A DNA stretch of 64,000 nt from positions 165,709,951 through 165,773,950 of the forward strand of contig NC_073302.1 of assembly GCF_027595985.1 (NCBI RefSeq), given 5' to 3'. Under the pieces are notes generated by a model. That model was not told the origin of the DNA. It searched no databases and worked only from the letters and a program-made list of their open reading frames with translations. This document shows, in pieces, positions 31,980 to 42,924 of the stretch. A program made the position numbers and the translations under genes. Within the stretch, counting starts at the first letter, position 1. The number at the start of each line of letters is the position of its first letter. Source of the DNA: Sorex araneus. Its lineage: Eukaryota > Chordata > Mammalia > Eulipotyphla > Soricidae.

Positions 31980-34441
31980 TCAAAAAATAGCTTATTCTCT
32001 TAGAATTATTCACATCTCTAAAAACTGGTTACTCATATTTTAAGACATAGTAAATAAATAATTTTGAAAGCTTGGAAAATCTTTAAATCTGTTGCACGTT
32101 TTGGTAAAAAATAGCATTTAGTCTCTGCCTCTTGGAATCCATAAATCCAAAAAGACTATAGCTTGTGATGCATATTATTTTTCTCATTCTATATTTATAC
32201 AAATTTATTCTAACCTAAATTTAAACATTAAAAGAAAATTTCAGGGGGTGGCATGAAACAGGACATTTTGTCAAAGCATTCACCAACTTGCAATAATTTA
32301 CTGTACAAATGTTACGGCAACTTCCTTTGTATGTCCAAGCAAGAGAGAGAGAATGCAGTACAGCAGTAGAATACACTAGTAGAAATACATCAGTTTTCTA
32401 AATAACCTCTGTGTGTGCATATATGTGAGTGAATAAGTGTGTGTGTGTTTGTGTGTGTATGTGTATCATACTACCATGCATACAACCAGATGGAATGGAA
32501 TTTCAGGTGCCTACATCACCATAGCTATTATTAAATTATCTTTTGTGATGATACCTCAGGTAGTCAAGACTGTTATGCAACAGGGAGTTAGGGAAATGTC
32601 TCCAGTTTTTAAAGCTATTAAAATTTCTTGCAGGTGTGTTCTCGAGAAGCACAGCACAAATTCACTTGCACACTATGAGGATTAGAGACTCTGCAGCCCA
32701 TCCGCAAGGGGCAATTAACACAAACAGTGTGGGGTAAGAAACAACCAGAGTTGCTAACTAAACAGAACTCATGTTGCACTTGTATCCCCCAGTTATACTG
32801 CAAAGCACAGATGTTTATTTCACAAAATAAATGATATTGGCAGTTTTGGGTTATGATATAATCCTTTAGGGTCTGACATTCTAAATACATACTTTCTACT
32901 GATCTTGTTTTCTCCTAGTTTTTTAGATTGTGTTTTCATTTTTATCTGTGATCTGAGCCTATAAAAAATTTGAAGAGCTTTACTCACCTACTTGTTGCAG
33001 TTAGCATAAGCCTCATTATGCTACATCTGGAGTTGACTTTATTCTTACAACTGTTTCTTATGAAAGAGCATATTAATCAAAATCTTCCAAAGGTCCACTT
33101 CTCCCCATATCTGCTGTTTATTTAAAACAACAGCAACAACAACACCTAGCTCCAATTAGTTCAAATATCAGTGATGCATAGAGTGTTTTTTTCTCCCTTT
33201 AAATCTGTTTTTATAAGAAAACTTAAAATTCATTTACTTTCCTCACATTTCAGAATATCTCATGAGTCATTTCAGATGTAAGAGCAGCTAAGAGAATAAC
33301 AGTGCCTGCCATACCAACCTGTCATTTAAGAAAGCTACATTAATCAATAACACCTGAACAGTTCAATTACTAAATAAGAAAGGCAAAGAAATGGAAAAAA
33401 GATTAATAGGTCTTCCCCCAAATTAGACCCCTAAAATCAAAGAGCTGCAACCTATGATAATTTGAAAAGACTATTACTGCTTGAGTTAATATATAATTAT
33501 CAAACTCTTTTATTTATTTTTTTCCCACATACAGCCACCAGTTTCACTGACAATTTTCCTGCTCAGAGAATTTTTCACCTTTGATTAATGACACTTAATA
33601 AAAATTCCAGCTAGTTTCAATGAAAGGAAAAAGAGTCACTTGAACCAATAGTGAAGTGCCTTATAGAGCTAGGCTGGCAAAGGTTAATGGCATCATTACC
33701 CAGATCTTTGGAATACATATCCCTCTCTCAGATTCTGTTGGCATGTTGGATATAGTGCATTAACCCCTTCCAAACTCTAAATGTATTAAAGAATGTTCAT
33801 TTTGAAAGTTAATAAATTTATATGAGTATATTCCTTTTTCTTAAAGAGTTACAGGATATTATAGCTATACATAAAATAAATAGAATGAAATGAAGCCAAA
33901 AGGAAGACAAAACAAGAAACAAACACTGCTATACGGGAAGCAGAATTAAAGGCCAGGTCCACAAACACACATAAAATAACTGCCAGGGGAAGATGTTTGA
34001 TTTTCTCTGTATAACTTAAGTTGTAAAAATGCCTCCTGAAAAATATTCATCTTCATATGAAAGACAGGAAAACATCTTTACAGTGTGGGAAGATTCATGA
34101 AAGTTACTGCTAAATCATTAGCTAATACTAATTGTGTTTTACTATGGTACAACTCCGGGTTAAAACAAAAGCCATTCTCTGTGGCCCTGATAATACCTAA
34201 TTTGTACATTACTAAAGGTTCATTGAATTCCTCCCAGCAGAAGTCACTTTTCTGGGGCTTGGGATACATTGGGACCTAAACCCCATATTATAAAAAAAAT
34301 ACACTCCTGTAAAACACATACTCTACAGGAATAAGTGGATATTTTAAAAGAAACATAAAATGTAGGGAGTACTGTACTGTTACAAAGTGCTAAGTGGGAA
34401 GGGAAATAATAGAACTAGGTAAGAATAATTGAGACTAGCAA
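31980..34441. other. Long repeat-poor stretch
   Basis: Mostly unique AT-rich sequence. GT-rich run at 32435-32463 and a small CAA run at 33127-33146. 33530-33720 has non-repetitive texture with ACCTTTGATTAATGACACTTAAT and GGCAAAGGTTAATGGC and is listed as a possible conserved element. Open frames of 60-90 codons show no domain. Confidence 0.45.
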
Positions 34442-34456
34442 GGTAGATTGTTTTAA

Positions 34457-34642
34457 TTTTTTTAAATCACTTTTATTTTGGGGGGAGGGCCACACTCAGT
34501 GATGCTCAGGGGTTACTCCTGGCTCTGCACTCAGGAATTACTCTTGGCAGTGCTTGTGGGACTATATGGGATGCTGGGGATTGAACCTGGGTTGGCCGAG
34601 TACAAGGCAAATGCCCTACCCACTGTACTATAGGTCCGGCCC
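34457..34642 (-). mobile_element. Short SINE, antisense, with TSD
   Basis: TSDs GGTAGATTGTTTTAA (34442-34456) and GGTAGATTATTTTAA (34643-34657). GCCACACTCAGTGATGCTCAGGGG, GGCAGTGCTTGTGGG and GTTGGCCGAGTACAAGGC. Confidence 0.95.
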
Positions 34643-34774
34643 GGTAGATTATTTTAAAAGGAAGAGTAGACTGCTATGCTAACGGGCATCTTAAGGTTTA
34701 CATTGTGCTGGCTAATGTTTATCTTTTACTCATCTGTGTACTATAATTTACTTTTCTTTTTAGATTTTAAGTAT

Positions 34775-34918
34775 TTGGGGGAGAGGAAGGGTGTGTGGTG
34801 TTTGGAGTACATGCTGGTGAATTCAGGAATCACTCCTGAACTGGTGTTTCTCAGGGGAACTTGCACTTTTGGGCTCAAGCAAGGTCTTAAGCACTGTCCT
34901 ACCCTTCCAGTCTCTCCA
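34775..34918 (-). mobile_element. Old short SINE, antisense
   Basis: TTCAGGAATCACTCCTGAACTGG and TTTTGGGCTCAAGCAAGGTCTTAAGCACTGTCC keep the SINE complement order. Confidence 0.55.
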
Positions 34919-35109
34919 GTGGTTTAAAGTTTTCCCGAAATAGATCTTTCAATTACTCTTTAAAGCTGATTCCTAGAAACATAAGTTTGGGTGGCTGGGG
35001 CATAAAACATGAATGGTATTTTAATTTTTTTTGTCTACATTGCTGTTTCCCAAGAAGAATTTTATGCACTGAATTTGTAGCCTGCTACTTTACTATATAC
35101 ATTTGTGCA

Positions 35110-35110
<1 letters not shown>

Positions 35111-35140
<30 letters not shown>
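35111..35140. repeat. (GT)n microsatellite
   Basis: About 14 GT units inside the ancient L1. Confidence 0.97.
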
Positions 35141-35334
35141 CTAAGAGTTATTTTGGTGGAACAGTCAAGGATTACTAAGTAAAATATATGCTAATAATGA
35201 TGCTCTGACTTATGTTTGCCAATTTCTATCCATTTATCTCTCTTAGTACTGTGGCTAAGATTTCCAGTGCTGTTGAAAGTGGACAAAGCAGACATCCCTG
35301 TCATGTGCCTGATATTAAAAAGAATACTCTCAGA

Positions 35335-35542
35335 GAAGAAAGTAAAGTGCCTGTGATAGAGGCAGACGGTGAGTGGGGGAGTAGGAAGGAAGGAAACTGA
35401 ACATTGGTCGTGGGAAACGGTACACTGGTGAAGGGACAGGTGTCGGAACACTGTATGACTGAAACCCATTCAAGAAAAAGCTTGTAACTGTGTATCTCAT
35501 TGTAATTCAACTGAAAAAAAATCACTACAAAAAAAAAAGGAA
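35335..35542 (+). mobile_element. 5'-truncated L1 3' UTR inserted in ancient L1
   Basis: GGCAGACGGTGAGTGGGGGAGTAGGAAGG, ACACTGGTGAAGGGACAGGTGTCGG, CACTGTATGACTGAAACCC, GCTTGTAACTGTGTATCTCA and poly(A), parallel to the terminus at 53530-53700. Confidence 0.75.
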
Positions 35543-35657
35543 GAAAAGGCTCTCAAGTTTCCCCCATTAAGTATAATCTTGGGTGGGGCCTGTTGAAATG
35601 TTATGGTAAGTTTCTTGAATCATTTTATTGAAGATTTTTGTAAAAAATTATTGTTGA

Positions 35658-35830
35658 GGGGCTGGAGTGATAGAACAGCAGGTAGGGCATTTGCCTTGCA
35701 CGAGGCCAACCCTGGTTTATTCCCAGCATCCCATATGGTCCCCAGCACCACCAGGAGTAATTCCTGAGTGCAGAGCCAGGAGTAACCCCTGTGCATCGCT
35801 GGGTGTGACCCAAAAAGCAAAAAAATAAAA
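35658..35830 (+). mobile_element. Short SINE with TSD
   Basis: GGGCTGGAGTGATAGAACAGCAGG to CATCGCTGGGTGTGACCC with A-rich tail. ATTGTTGA duplicated at 35650-35657 and 35831-35838. Confidence 0.93.
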
Positions 35831-36215
35831 ATTGTTGAATCGTGTTGAATAATTTCTCTTCATCTATAAAGAATATCAAGCTGTTTTTCCTCTCCGTAAT
35901 TCATGTGGAATCCCACTAATTTATTTCCTTATATTAAAGAATCCTGCATTTCTGAGATAGGTCACTTGATACTGAGGTATAATTAATTTGATAAATTCAA
36001 TTTGATTTGTGAGGACTTTATTGAGAATATTTGCATCTGTATTTCTAAGGGATATAAGTTTATAATTTTCTTTATTAGTGATATATCTTTTTGTTATCAA
36101 GGTAATATGGCTTAAGAAAAATGTATGTGAGGATTCATATTTTTTCCATTTTCCTGGAAGAGCTTTATAATCATCGGTAATAGATACTTATGGCATTTTT
36201 TTTATGATTTTTCTC

Positions 36216-36425
36216 TGTTGGCTTTTGTTTGAGGGGCACACCCTGCAATGTTCAGCTGGCTCTGAATTTTGTATCTGATCCATTTCTGGCTCTGTACTCA
36301 ATAGAGATCTCTGACAGTGCTCAGGGACAATATACAGTACCAGGAATGTGAAGCAGAGTTGTGGTCATTGCAGCTGCAAGCAAATCAAGTGCCTTACTTC
36401 ATGTATTGTCTCCCTGACCCTGTAG
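36216..36425 (-). mobile_element. Old short SINE, antisense, inside ancient L1
   Basis: GGGGCACACCCTGCAATGTTCAG, TTCTGGCTCTGTACTCAATAGAGATC, CTGACAGTGCTCAGGG and TGCAAGCAAATCAAGTGCC. It has a roughly 30-bp extra segment relative to consensus. Confidence 0.75.
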
Positions 36426-37346
36426 GTCTTTGAATTTTTGGTAGAATTCACTATTTAACTCATCTGACTCTGGACCTGTGTTTAGAAAATTTTTTATTAC
36501 TGTCACAACATCCTTTATATAAATGGTCTATTTGGGATTGTGTATTTCTACTGGCCCACTTTCAGGAGGAAATTAATACAATAAATTAATTACTTAAGTC
36601 TAGAAATTAATTCATTTCTTCTAGATTTTCTAATTTAGAAGCCTAGAGTTGTTCATATAAATCACTAATGATGTTCTGAATTTCTGAGGTGTCTGTCACA
36701 AATTTTTCTTTCTCCTCTTCGATATGATTTATGAGGATCTTCTTTCTTTTTCTTTGTGAAACTAGTCAAGGGTTTATCAATCTCATTTATTTAAAAATAT
36801 AAACAAGAAACAGAACAGCGTATGCTTTCATCAATCTCTTGCATTTCTGGTTTCTATATAGTCAACTTACACCCTAATTATCATTTTCCTCCTTTTTGGG
36901 TTCCTTTTGTTTTTCTTTATCTAGTTACTTGTGACACGAGGTTAGGGTTTTTGTTGTTGTTGTTTTTATTTTGTTTTGATTTTTTTCTTTTTTTGCACCT
37001 GCTCTTGTTTCCTGATGAACACCTGTATTGCTTTAAACTTTCCTCTTATTGGGGCTTTTGCTGTGTTCCATACATTCTGGTCTTAAGTTTTGTCATCCGC
37101 ATCCATGAATATTTTAATGTATTCTATTTTTCTCTTTAATCCAGTGGTTGTTCAATAGTGTTTTCTTTAGTTTCCAAGTATTTGGTTTTTTCCAAGCTTT
37201 ATGTTTTTAGTCTATTTCCACCTTTAAAGAACAGTGATCTGAGGAAATTTTCTATTGTTTCTACCTTCTTGAGTTTATGTAGACTAGTACTGTATCCAAG
37301 TATGTGGTCTATCACAAAAAATGTCCTTAAGCACTGAAGAAACTAT

Positions 37347-37609
37347 AGCACTGTTGTGCTGTAGCACTGTCTTCCCATTGTTCGATCTGCTGGACAGGGC
37401 ACCAGTAACGTCTCCATTATGAGACTTCTTGTTACTAAGTAACAAGAAGTTTTTGGCATATGAAATACACAAGTAGCTTGTCAGGCTCTGATGTGTGGGT
37501 GGGATACTCTTGGTAGCTTGCCGGGCTCCCTGAGAGGGATGGAGGAATCGAACTGGAGTCGGCCGTGTGCAAGACAAACGCCCTACCGGCTGTGCTATCT
37601 CTCCTGTCC
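37347..37609 (-). mobile_element. Long SINE, antisense, with internal fold-back insert
   Basis: GCACTGTCTTCCCATTGTTCGATCTGC, GGGCACCAGTAACGTCTCC, GTAGCTTGCCGGGCTCCCTGAGAGGG, then head complement GGCCGTGTGCAAGACAAACGCCC. Where consensus reads GACTTGTTGTTACTG, this copy has a 27-bp palindrome at 37424-37450. Confidence 0.93.
37424..37450. repeat. Perfect 27-bp palindrome within a SINE
   Basis: ACTTCTTGTTACT, one base, then AGTAACAAGAAGT. The right arm has no counterpart in other SINE copies. Confidence 0.97.
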
Positions 37610-37655
37610 TTCATGGAGTCCAAAGAGATAGTACAGGGGTTATGGCACTTAGGTT
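37610..37655 (+). mobile_element. SINE head fragment
   Basis: GGAGTCCAAAGAGATAGTACAG and ATGGCACTTAGGTTGCA match the head only, in opposite orientation to the SINE it abuts. Confidence 0.5.
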
Positions 37656-38947
37656 GCACTGAAGAAAAACAAGTATTAATTATTTTTTTGGTGGAAGATT
37701 AAATGTCATAAATGTATATCAAGCCCTGCTTTTTCATTTCTCCCTTCAATGCCTGTTTCTTTATTGAATGATTCTCTGTGTGGTTCATCTAGCCAATGGT
37801 GAGATGACTGTATTAAAAATATACTATTATATTATTGTATTTCTGTTAATATTTAACTTTAGGCATTACTAGTGGTGACTTTATATTTTTATGTCCCTCT
37901 ATTTGGTGTATATTTTTATGAAATGTTAAATAACACTGATGAATAGATCCATTAATTATATAAGTTCGATCTCTACATTTGTTAAATTTTTAAAGTTTAT
38001 GTTCTCTGGCATTGTTATGGCCATCCAATATTATTTTAGTCTTTTGTTTGCCTATATGATTGTTTTCCAGAACTTTACTTTGAGCCTGTGTTTGTCCTGA
38101 CATTTAATTTTGCCACTCTCAAAAAGCAGGTAGGGTTGAATTTTCTAATATATACAGTCACTTTCTGTTTTTCATTGGTGATTCCAAGCCATTGATGTTA
38201 CACAAAATTATTGACAATAATTTGTGCCATCTTTTTATATGCATTCTAGTTGTTCATGTAGTTTTGTTTCTATGATACTTTATCTGTTTTCTAAATGCAT
38301 CCATTTAAGTGCCTCTTGCAGCACTGTCCTTATTTAGCTGCTGCCTGTCAATAAAAATTTACATAATTCTTTTGAATTCACATGATAATATGGTTCAATT
38401 AATTATTTCTGTTTGGGTGTCTATTTTATTTCATATATTGGCCACATCATTCCATTCCCTTCTAGCCTAAATTAGAGATCTAGTGGTCTATCCTAAGAGA
38501 TTTGCTTTGTTAAACACTTTTATTTATAGATAATTTAGTACTTTGCCCTTGCTGCTCTTAGAATTGTATCTATACCTTTGGCTCTTGTCATTTTAATTAT
38601 CATTGTAATTAAATGTGCCTTGGTGTTCTTCTGCTTGGTTTTATTATGTCTAGAACTCTTAGAGCTTCCTGGATTTGGGTTTATGGGTTAATCCTCAGAT
38701 TGGCGAAGAATATGACTATAATTTCTCCTTCTAAGACTTTATCATTCTCTTTTTTCTTAATCTTCTGATCTTACTATACCTGGTATAGTGTTCTTTTCAG
38801 GTTGCTCCATAGAGCCCTACTGAAGTCTTTATTGTTTTCCATTCTTATTTCTTTATTGTATAATTTCTTGCATCTTGTTCTCAAGAAAATTGACTCAATA
38901 TTTATATTTCTCTACATCTGCTACTTATTCATTGATTTTTTTAGGTG

Positions 38948-39113
38948 GTGATGGATATAGTTTGGTCCACACCCTGCTATTCTTAGGGCTTAATCCTAAT
39001 TCTGTGCTCAGTGTTCACTTCTGGAAGTGCTAGGGGGTAACTGGAGGTACTAGGGATCAAACCAGTGCCAGCTATAAGGAAAATCCTTAGTCCCGTGATG
39101 TCTCTCTGAGCCC
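38948..39113 (-). mobile_element. Short SINE, antisense
   Basis: CACACCCTGCTATTCTTAGGGC, TGCTCAGTGTTCACTTCTGG, AGGGATCAAACCAGTGCCAG and TCTGAGCCC. Diverged. Confidence 0.75.
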
Positions 39114-39129
39114 ACTCTGTAGTTTTTCA

Positions 39130-39226
39130 ATTGATTGAGGTTCTTTGATTTACAATGCTGCTTATAATAGTTTCTTATGCATATAATTACAACATCCCAC
39201 CCATAACTACTGTATCCATCTCCTTC
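39130..39226 (-). mobile_element. LINE 3' UTR fragment, antisense (family D type)
   Basis: TTGATTTACAATGCTGCTTATAATAG, then a CAACATCCCACC..CTCCTTCCCC pattern like that at 2025 and 42930. Target for the family C insertion that follows. Confidence 0.5.
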
Positions 39227-39246
39227 CCCAAAGACACCAACACTTC

Positions 39247-40164
39247 TAGGACTCACAAAACTCAGAAGAGAGCCACGAGTTGCAGAGATGTCTCCAGATG
39301 CCGTGCCAGGCTGAACTCATTTCCAAGGCACATGGACTGGGGCGGTGAGTCCAGCAGCAGTCACATTAGAGGCACAGTAGAGCCTCCGAAGTCAAAAAAT
39401 TCCAGAACCAAATCACTGTCACGCTCAAGGCTAATCTCCACAGGCTCAGGACGAACCCCTCAAGCATGAGAATGAATCTGCTAAAAAATTCAGGTATGAG
39501 GTTCTTGTGACCAAATCTCCAAGTTGTTGCAGAGCTGGGAATGGAAGTCCCCACCCCCATTTCCCTGTCTTTCCTAGAACCTGACGGCCATGGCCACAAA
39601 CTGGTGCCATATAAGCTCATTAACAGCCATGATCCAGAGACCCACAAATAAATCTCGGAAGAAAGCAACAAGCTGCAGAGATGTTTCTGTATCCCAAAGT
39701 CATCTCCAGTTGTATCACCTTATTTAAAATTTTAGAAGCACAGGAGCGAATGTGGCTGTGCAAGATTTCATACTCTACTTATGTACTAAGTAAGAGCAGC
39801 ACGCCACATTTGATGGGGTTAAGGTAGAAGGCAACCGATCTTGCAATCTCAATCCCAAAATAAATAAATATTAGCACACAAGCCTCAACATGTAACATTA
39901 TGCTAGTAATCTCTTATTAAAGGGCTTAATGGCTCTAGAATGAGGTACAACAATCTTCACACATTTTATTCTAAAGGAAAAAAATTTTGGATCATTTTTA
40001 ACACATTATTCAGAACAAGCCATACAAAATAAATTATTTAGGATCTGTTTTTGGAGCATGTTTGGGTGGTGGTTGGAAAATTCAAAATGATGGTGATGGG
40101 ACTGTGTTAAGTTGTGGGTTTGGTGTTGTGAACAATTTTATGAAAATAAAATTGAGGAAAAAAA
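39247..40164 (+). mobile_element. Family C LINE-tailed retroposon with TSD
   Basis: TSDs CCCAAAGACACCAACA (39227-39242) and CCCAAAGACAGCAACA (40165-40180), extendable to 20 bases with two mismatches. Head units recur about 390 bp apart (CTCAGAAGAGAGCCACGAGTTGCAGAGATG near 39261; CTCGGAAGAAAGCAACAAGCTGCAGAGATG near 39654). Shared with copy 1: AGCTCATTAACAGCCATGATCCAGAG, TTTAAAATTTTAGAAGCACAGGAG and the terminus TTTGGGTGGTGGTTGGAAAATTC..TATGAAAATAAAATTG. The 101- and 104-codon frames on opposite strands lie in the head and are not conserved in copy 1. Confidence 0.8.
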
Positions 40165-40202
40165 CCCAAAGACAGCAACAGTTCCCCCTTCCAACACCCT
40201 GC

Positions 40203-40230
<28 letters not shown>
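40203..40230. repeat. (CA)n microsatellite
   Basis: Fourteen CA units just right of the family C TSD. Confidence 0.97.
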
Positions 40231-40233
<3 letters not shown>

Positions 40234-40320
40234 AATTGTGTGGATCAGTTCTCCTGACGTGTTGCCTTTAATCCATTTGCTACCTTGCTGTACATCTTTA
40301 AGTTCCACACTCCCATATGA

Positions 40321-40557
40321 AACAGATCGATAGCACAGCAGTAGGATGTTCGCTTTTCACACGGCCGACCTGTGTTCGATTCTTCCACCCCTCTTGGAGA
40401 GCCCGGCAAGCTACTGAGAGTATAAAGCCTATGTGGTAGAGCCTGGCAAGCTACCCGTGGCATACTGGATATGCCAAAAACAGTGACATATCCATATTGG
40501 ATATGCCAAAAACAGTAACAATAAGTCTCACAATGAGAGATGTTACTGGTGCCCACT
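40321..40557 (+). mobile_element. Long SINE with internal duplication
   Basis: CGATAGCACAGCAGTAGG head, GGCCGACCTGTGTTCGATTCTTCC B box, GGAGAGCCCGGCAAGCTACTGAGAG body, ending GTTACTGGTGCCCACTC. TATTGGATATGCCAAAAACAGT-type sequence occurs twice in tandem (40465-40489 and 40497-40522). The 3' hexamer tail is missing. Confidence 0.92.
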
Positions 40558-40561
40558 CAAA

Positions 40562-40740
40562 CTTTTCTTTCTAAATGTACTCAACATACTATCCCCTAGT
40601 TCCATCCATGGTGCTGTATATTGGATGATTTTGTTCTAAGAGCTGCATAATATTCCACTCTATCTATCTATCTATATCTATCTATCTTCTTGATTATCAT
40701 AACTTCTTTAACATGAACAGCCCCATTGTGTTTCTTTGTG
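40562..40740 (-). mobile_element. L1 3' ORF2 fragment, antisense
   Basis: CCATCCATGGTGCTGTATATTGG, AGCTGCATAATATTCCACTCTATC and a TCTA microsatellite (40656-40690) reproduce the complement of the late ORF2 end. Confidence 0.65.
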
Positions 40741-42029
40741 TGTTTTTGTATACTATGTTGTTCAGTTGGGTTACCTCTGATTTGAATTGTTCCATACTTT
40801 CTTTTTTACTTATTGAAACTCTCCTCTACTGTTTTCTTTAATTCACCAAACAATTTAATCATTACTACTTCTCATCAAGGAGGATAGGAAGGTCTTCTAT
40901 GCTTGAGGATATTCCCAGGGTTGTTAACATCATCTAATAGTAAAGGTGAGCTTCTGTGCTTCTTCGTTATGTTTGTCACTACGTGGCTGGTAGTGGCAAA
41001 TGTCTAGTTTTATGTTGGCATGAGTAGCTTTGCACTAGTTTGAGTCCCCCATGGTCAATGCTGAAAGTTTGCTGGCCTAAGCTTAATGAGTCAGAAACTT
41101 CCCAATGCAATCGGTGCTCATGCTCTCTGCTCCTCTTTCCTGTGCTGTGGAAGGGTGTGTCATGAATGCACCTCATACCACAACAAATATGTTACTCAAT
41201 ATGTGGGGTTATCAAGAATTATTTGGTCATGCTGCATGTTCTGTTTTTTCTGCTAAAGGTGCCAACTCTCCTGGTAGTCAATGATCTCTGAGAACCAAAG
41301 TTATTACAGCTTCATGCTTAGCACAGTAATTAAATCCATGTTGCTTCTGATAGTTAAGTGTAATATGAAACTTTTCCTGTAACAAAAGAGAGGACTGAAT
41401 CTGCATCCTGGAGGATTTGAGATTGTCTAGGAGGTGGACACTGACTTTAGCATAATATCCATCTAGAAGTGAGTTTCCCCTCTTATGTTCCTCTGCAATT
41501 GATATAATTAAATTTTAAGGATCTTATTATGGATACAGGCTATAAGAATTCCTTTAAAATGTATCAGAGAACCACAAAATTCCTTTAAGAAGAGAAGAGG
41601 AGATGTGTAGGCAATTCTGTTATTAAGTTGATATCATTAACACCAACTGGGCTGAACCTAAGCAATAAAAGAATCTTTGGCATTATTCATGTTCTAAATT
41701 CTAGTATGCACATTTAACAGCAAAATCTAGTAGTTTTCAATAACTTAACTTTTCTTCAGGACAACACAGGACATTGGAACATCTTAAATCCATTTATCCA
41801 AATACTGGTTCACAATCTATTATTGTGAGGAATATTAAACCAGAGATATACCTAATAAAATATTACTATTTTTTAAACGAGTTAAAATTTATTAATTTTA
41901 TCTTAAGACTTAGCATTTCTCTCCACATCTCTGGTTTTTCATCTGAAATTATCTTTCTTCTGACTCTGATATATCTTTTAGAACTTACCTTAGTGCAACC
42001 TAATTATAATTAATTCTTTTGATGTTGCT
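40741..42029. other. Unique stretch
   Basis: No gene. Parts of 40741-40870 and 41760-42000 may continue neighbouring old L1 sequence but are too decayed to align by eye. Confidence 0.4.
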
Positions 42030-42210
42030 TAAAAATGCTTTTATTTTGCATTTTTTGAAGGACATTTATGTCACTGGATGTTAAATTCTTTCTTCAAGCT
42101 CTAATTTTTTTCTAGAACACTGTAACCATCATCCCTTTTATTTACTGATTTCCATTTTGCTTTAAGGAAGTTTTTATTGTTTCCATTGTTTCCAAAAGGT
42201 AAACTCTTCC

Positions 42211-42456
42211 ACTGTCACTGTCATCCCTGTCATTTCATTGCTCATCTATTTGCTTGAGCAGGCACCAGTAACAGCTCCATTGTGAGACTTGTTGTTACTG
42301 TTTTTGGCATATCAAATACACCACGGGTAGCTACCAGGCTCTGACATTTGGGGGAGATACTCTGGGTAGCTTGCCATGCTCTCTGAGAGAGGGGGGAGGA
42401 ATAGAAACTCAGTCGGCCACGTGCAAGGCAAATGCCCTACCCTCTGTGCTATGGCT
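42211..42456 (-). mobile_element. Long SINE, antisense
   Basis: CACTGTCACTGTCATCCCTGTCATTTC tail complement, GAGCAGGCACCAGTAACAGC, TTGGCATATCAAATACACCACGGG and head complement GTGCAAGGCAAATGCCC. The terminal CCAGCCC is replaced by the palindrome that follows. Confidence 0.9.
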
Positions 42457-42494
42457 CAAAGTAGTAGCCCAAAAGTCTTTGGGCTACTACTTTG
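42457..42494. repeat. Perfect hairpin, 17-bp arms and 4-base loop
   Basis: CAAAGTAGTAGCCCAAA, loop AGTC, TTTGGGCTACTACTTTG. It lies at the junction between the SINE 5' end and flanking L1. CCCAAAAGTCTT recurs directly beyond it near 42500. Confidence 0.97.
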
Positions 42495-42742
42495 ATATAC
42501 CCAAAAGTCTTCCAACTGCTTTAAAACTTATCTCTGACATCCAGGATTTTCATTGTGCTTCTAACAGAAAACATTTCAAATATACACCTTTAATTTCACT
42601 GGAATTTAAAATATGGGAATGGGTATTTTTCATTAATTAAAATATTTTCAACTATTTTCTTATCAAATATTTAGTACAATCCATATTTTCCTTTTCTGAG
42701 ATTTAGATAAAATGTATATTAAAATTACATTCTGAATCTTCA

Positions 42743-42922
42743 TTTTTTGGGAGATAGTATGATTGGGCCACACCTAGCAATGCTCAGGCCTGACTCCTGG
42801 CTCTGTGCCCAGGGATCATTTCTAGGGGTGGTCAGGGAATTATGTGTGGTGACAGAAATTTGAACTAGATTAGCAGTATGCAAGGCAAGTACCTTACCTT
42901 CTGTATTATCTTTCCAACACCA
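42743..42922 (-). mobile_element. Short SINE, antisense
   Basis: GGGCCACACCTAGCAATGCTCAGGCC, GCTCTGTGCCCAGGGATCA, GCAGTATGCAAGGCAAGTACC and CCAACACC. Diverged. Confidence 0.8.
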
Positions 42923-42924
42923 AT

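Larger units (their letters stand above)
34975..38945 (-). mobile_element. Ancient L1, ~3.4 kb of L1 sequence in antisense, fragmented
   Basis: The plus strand runs in order through complements of L1 ORF2. RT C-terminal region: GTAGCCTGCTACTTTACTATATAC and GCAGACATCCCTGTC. RT core: GAATCCTGCATTTCTGAGATAGG and TATAAGTTTATAATTTTC. Linker: TTAATTCATTTCTTCTAGATTTTC and TTTGCTGTGTTCCATACATTCTGGTC. Further 5' regions: CTATTATATTATTGTATTTCTG and GAACTCTTAGAGCTTCCTGGATTTG. It matches old mammalian-wide L1 subfamilies as I remember them, not the young L1 at 45 kb. Interrupted by four or five later insertions listed separately. All frames are broken. Confidence 0.8.
42030..42610 (-). mobile_element. 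Ancient L1 5'-half fragment, antisense, split by a long SINE
   Basis: TTTTTTGAAGGACATTTATGTCACTGGATGTTAAATTC corresponds to the old-L1 antisense phrase around GCTGGATATAGAATTC. After the SINE, CAACTGCTTTAAAACTTATCTCTG and TTTTCATTGTGCTTC continue it. Confidence 0.55.

Noticed and set aside
39366-39671. 101-codon antisense frame and overlapping 104-codon sense frame
   Set aside because: Both lie in the GC-rich head of a family C retroposon and are not conserved in the copy at 31 kb.
40656-40690. Regular TCTA repeats considered as a CRISPR-like array
   Set aside because: Simple tetranucleotide microsatellite without spacers, in mammalian DNA.
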